Source: Dryococelus australis (lineage: Eukaryota > Arthropoda > Insecta > Phasmatodea > Phasmatidae). Taken from it: DNA of 64,000 nt. Made by a program: the position numbers and the translations under genes. Position 1 is the stretch's first letter, and the number at the start of each line of letters is the position of its first letter. The DNA is taken from the NCBI GenBank assembly GCA_029891345.1, contig CM057009.1, positions 296,477,466 to 296,541,465 on the forward strand. Reading direction: 5' to 3'. Below are positions 61,373-64,000 of the stretch, piece after piece. The notes below the pieces were generated by a model. It was given only the letters and a program-made list of their open reading frames with translations. It ran no database searches and was not told the origin of the DNA.

Positions 61373-62558
61373 CTCCCAAATATTTGACATGTTCCATATT
61401 TGTTGTATTTTGGTAAAGTTGCAGTCTTCCATAATTCATTATGTGAAACGAAGACAACTGTGTTTTGGTTAAGTGAGAAAAATAAAATGCTCGTATTTAA
61501 TTATTTCAAATATTGACATATGTCGAGTCCGTTTGTAACGCTATGCACACCGGTTGTTTTCTACAATATAAAAACGATCCCCATGTGTTCAAAACCTGTT
61601 ACATACATTAGTATGTGACACTAGGTGTGATACATGTGATTTTCTTTAATTTGACATTTTTCCTGTGTTTAAAAACAGTATTAACATTGCCTATTTCATT
61701 ATTTATCCACTTATCCTTTCACAAAATTGGGACACTATTTACAAAATACTTTCAGCACACTCATCGTTAACAACAATGCCACCTGGGCTTCCAAAACTCG
61801 TGGCTATAATTTATCAAACCTATTATAAACACAGCGTACCACTTTAATTTCATGTATTCTTCGATGATTTTGTACGACTTCAGATTCCATGCCCTATAAA
61901 TATTTTACATTTCTTGCCGCAACACCTTTCAAACTTCAATTACAATACAATCTATTAGAAAATAATTCTCCACTATGAAAAATATTCTCTTCTAATTTTT
62001 ACTTGATGAGCCTTGCTGCTTGCAGAAATGCTCAGATGGCTTTCACTTAACGGACATTTTGCTTCCTTGTAGGTTATAGAAATTCCAAGTGCCCTCTCAT
62101 CACCAACACACGCGTCGTTTTAGTGGTATGACTGTTCTGCCTCATTCTGTGGTCTGAAAATTGATTTCACTGCCAATCACATTTATTTTGTAAGAATCGT
62201 GTAGTTACATTTTTATCATCAGTGGACAGTTCAGTGTTACTAAAGGAGTGTAGAAATGTAACTAATTATTTGATACAACCACGTTCCACTGCACTTCTGT
62301 TTTATGAATTAATCATACGATGTAAAAGAATTAGCTATCTATTACTGCATATAATTTTCAAGGGGGAGGCACTGACAAATTTAGTTCTTTTTAGGGAATA
62401 ATTCATTAATACTCTTTCTCTTTTATACTTCTCTTTTGCATCCCTGGCGTAGTTTTGTTTTCTTAAAGGTTTGCGGAATGCCCGTCTTGCTGTCTTTTCG
62501 TTGACATAATAATGAACAGCAGCTACACGTTTACAACACGTTCCAAGTCATGTCTGTG
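61373..62558. other. AT-rich DNA, nothing recognised
   Basis: No supported gene or repeat. Confidence 0.4.
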
Positions 62559-63158
62559 TAGGCGTGCGCAAGGATATGCCAGGTGTGCCCAGGCATACGC
62601 TCCATGACCGGCAAATTTGTTTAAAATTGAGATATTTAGATAAATTTATTATTATTGAATTTCAGCCTACTCGTCTGTACATACATAAACGTGTGCCTAG
62701 TAGCAACTCAAAAACATGCACAGCTTTCGTCATTAGGGTGTGCCACAAAGCTAAGGAATAGCGATTGCCGCCTGTAAATTAAGGGCCCCCGAGTTTTCTC
62801 CCAGGGAAGGTTTTTTATTTTGAAGTTTTAAATAATCGTAGTTACGCAAAAGTTGTGCCAAAATACGATTTTGTAAAATTAGGCCTACCACTTTATGTCA
62901 TTTCCTAACAAATGTATATTTACCATTTCGCTCCGTGAATGAAATCTATAGTACGAACGTCCAATAGGAATATAACAATCCACGAGTTTAATAGAAGCAC
63001 CTTAAGTGTTGCAACCGGGTACACACCTGTGCATATACAAAACAGCAGGCTACAATTCACAATAATAAATTAATCTCAAATACCACATTTTAAACAAATA
63101 AATATGGCGGTCATTAGAGTGTTACTGGCCATACCGACACACCCTGTGCGCACTCCTA
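62559..63158. repeat. Candidate element with short inverted ends
   Basis: TAGGCGTGCGCA at 62559-62570 is mirrored by TGCGCACTCCTA at 63147-63158 (one mismatch in twelve), 600 bp apart. Adjacent GGTGTG and GGCC motifs also pair loosely. No target-site duplication was found. Confidence 0.3.
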
Positions 63159-63487
63159 AGTAATTTCAGACCTTCGCCTGGTGCCTATACAACTAATAAC
63201 TCTCACAAAAACACAAGAGGCAAAAAATAAAAAGCCACTTAATTTTCGTAACTTCATTCCCGTTTGGTTAGTAAATAAAGGCATACAAGCAGCAATTTAA
63301 AAGAAATTTCGGCAAAAACAATTTTGCTACACACTTCTGTGTTTCTATAACTGCACTATGTTGCTATAACTGCAAAAAAAAATCACAATGTCTCAATCAA
63401 ATATTTCACACAAAAAGTGGCATTAGTCAGAAATAAAATGTATTGGTAACATATATAGTTTTGTTGACAGATTTTTTAAATATATAT

Positions 63488-64000
63488 TGTAACGCGCTGC
63501 AGCTAACACCGGGTTGCTGCCCAGCGCTGGGGTAGGGGGGTGACCCACCTCAATTACCCTCCCCCCACCCGCAAAATGACGCACTCGCTGTCTTAGTTCT
63601 CACCCCTTCTGGGGAGTCCGTGAATGATTGACAACGGCGAGACTGGCTGGCCTCACAGCCCTTCCTCCTCCATCCGATGAAGAAGCCGACAAGAGGCGCA
63701 AGAATATTATGGAATTAGGAGACACTGCGCAAGGAGGGAATTAGGTAGGTATCCAGAAATTTCGCTAAGACCCTATAAATACAAGCCACAGCGAGACTGC
63801 CAGGAGTCTTTGGCGAAGTGCATCTAGCCGAGTGCGGGCGCGAAGTTAGGTCCGTACAACTGCGGACGAGGTGTGAGAGTGGTGTGAATGGACGAGAGGG
63901 TTTTAAACCTGAGGTGGAACTGCATGGACGTATAATACGGATTTTACTGTAGATATTGTAACTGTCAAATATGAACACATACTTTATAAAATGTTTGAAT
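63488..64000 (+). mobile_element. LTR-like element entering the right edge
   Basis: An abrupt GC-rich block beginning TGTAACGCGCTGCAGC after an AT tract, with TATAAATA at 63774-63781 and a start-site-sized gap to GC-rich leader sequence. A TGTAAC start is common in insect Gypsy LTRs. The second LTR, PBS and coding parts lie beyond the window. Confidence 0.45.
63774..63781 (+). promoter_or_regulatory. TATA box of the right-edge LTR
   Basis: TATAAATA in 'ccctataaatacaagcc'. Its layout resembles that of the LTR-like block at 27420. Confidence 0.4.

Overview
The window is AT-rich, non-coding-dominated eukaryotic DNA, almost certainly from an insect with a large, transposon-laden genome. I see one convincing host coding piece: a 104-bp exon on the minus strand at 42517-42620. 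It encodes the second half of RRM1 of an ELAV/Hu-family neuronal RNA-binding protein (elav/fne/Rbp9 group) and has clean splice sites. I find no second ELAV exon, so the rest of the window reads as two very long introns: at least 42.5 kb on the 3' side and at least 21 kb on the 5' side. A large polyneopteran-type insect genome is an inference from this intron size and the repeat families; no species marker was seen.

Region by region. 1-9.3 kb is a nested set of dead transposons. A non-LTR retrotransposon (plus strand; PHD finger and SGNH/esterase-like ORF1, then endonuclease and reverse transcriptase) is split near 2045 and resumes near 6780. The gap holds a minus-strand Ty1/copia relic with LTR-like repeats and a minus-strand Tigger/pogo transposase relic. 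9.3-13.6 kb is mostly anonymous AT-rich DNA. 13.6-21.6 kb holds two copies of one LTR retrotransposon family with homologous TATA boxes, an IS630/mariner-like transposase relic, an inverted pair of an unnamed repeat, and a MITE. 22-25 kb has two RTE-like fragments around a second DDE_3 transposase relic. 27.2-28.7 kb is a promoter-bearing, LTR-like GC-rich block. 30.3-36.8 kb is a Gypsy element (minus strand) with recognisable short LTRs, gag, RNase H and integrase pieces, a large insert and a (CA)n minisatellite. 37.6-38.8 kb is a Tc1-like relic.

41.8-64 kb contains the ELAV exon, more MITEs of one family flanked by TATA, several tRNA-derived SINEs, a fourth mariner-like relic, a roughly 118-bp tandem repeat, a CpG-rich promoter-like block with a TATA box near 57.4 kb, and the start of another LTR at the right edge.

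No bacterial-type genes, operons, CRISPR arrays or rRNA genes are present. Every transposon protein I could recognise is broken by frameshifts, stops or loss of catalytic residues. I did not find a convincing new biological system. The most useful points for follow-up are the isolated ELAV exon, the six-copy TATA-flanked MITE family, the unnamed LTR family, and the promoter-like islands inside the introns.
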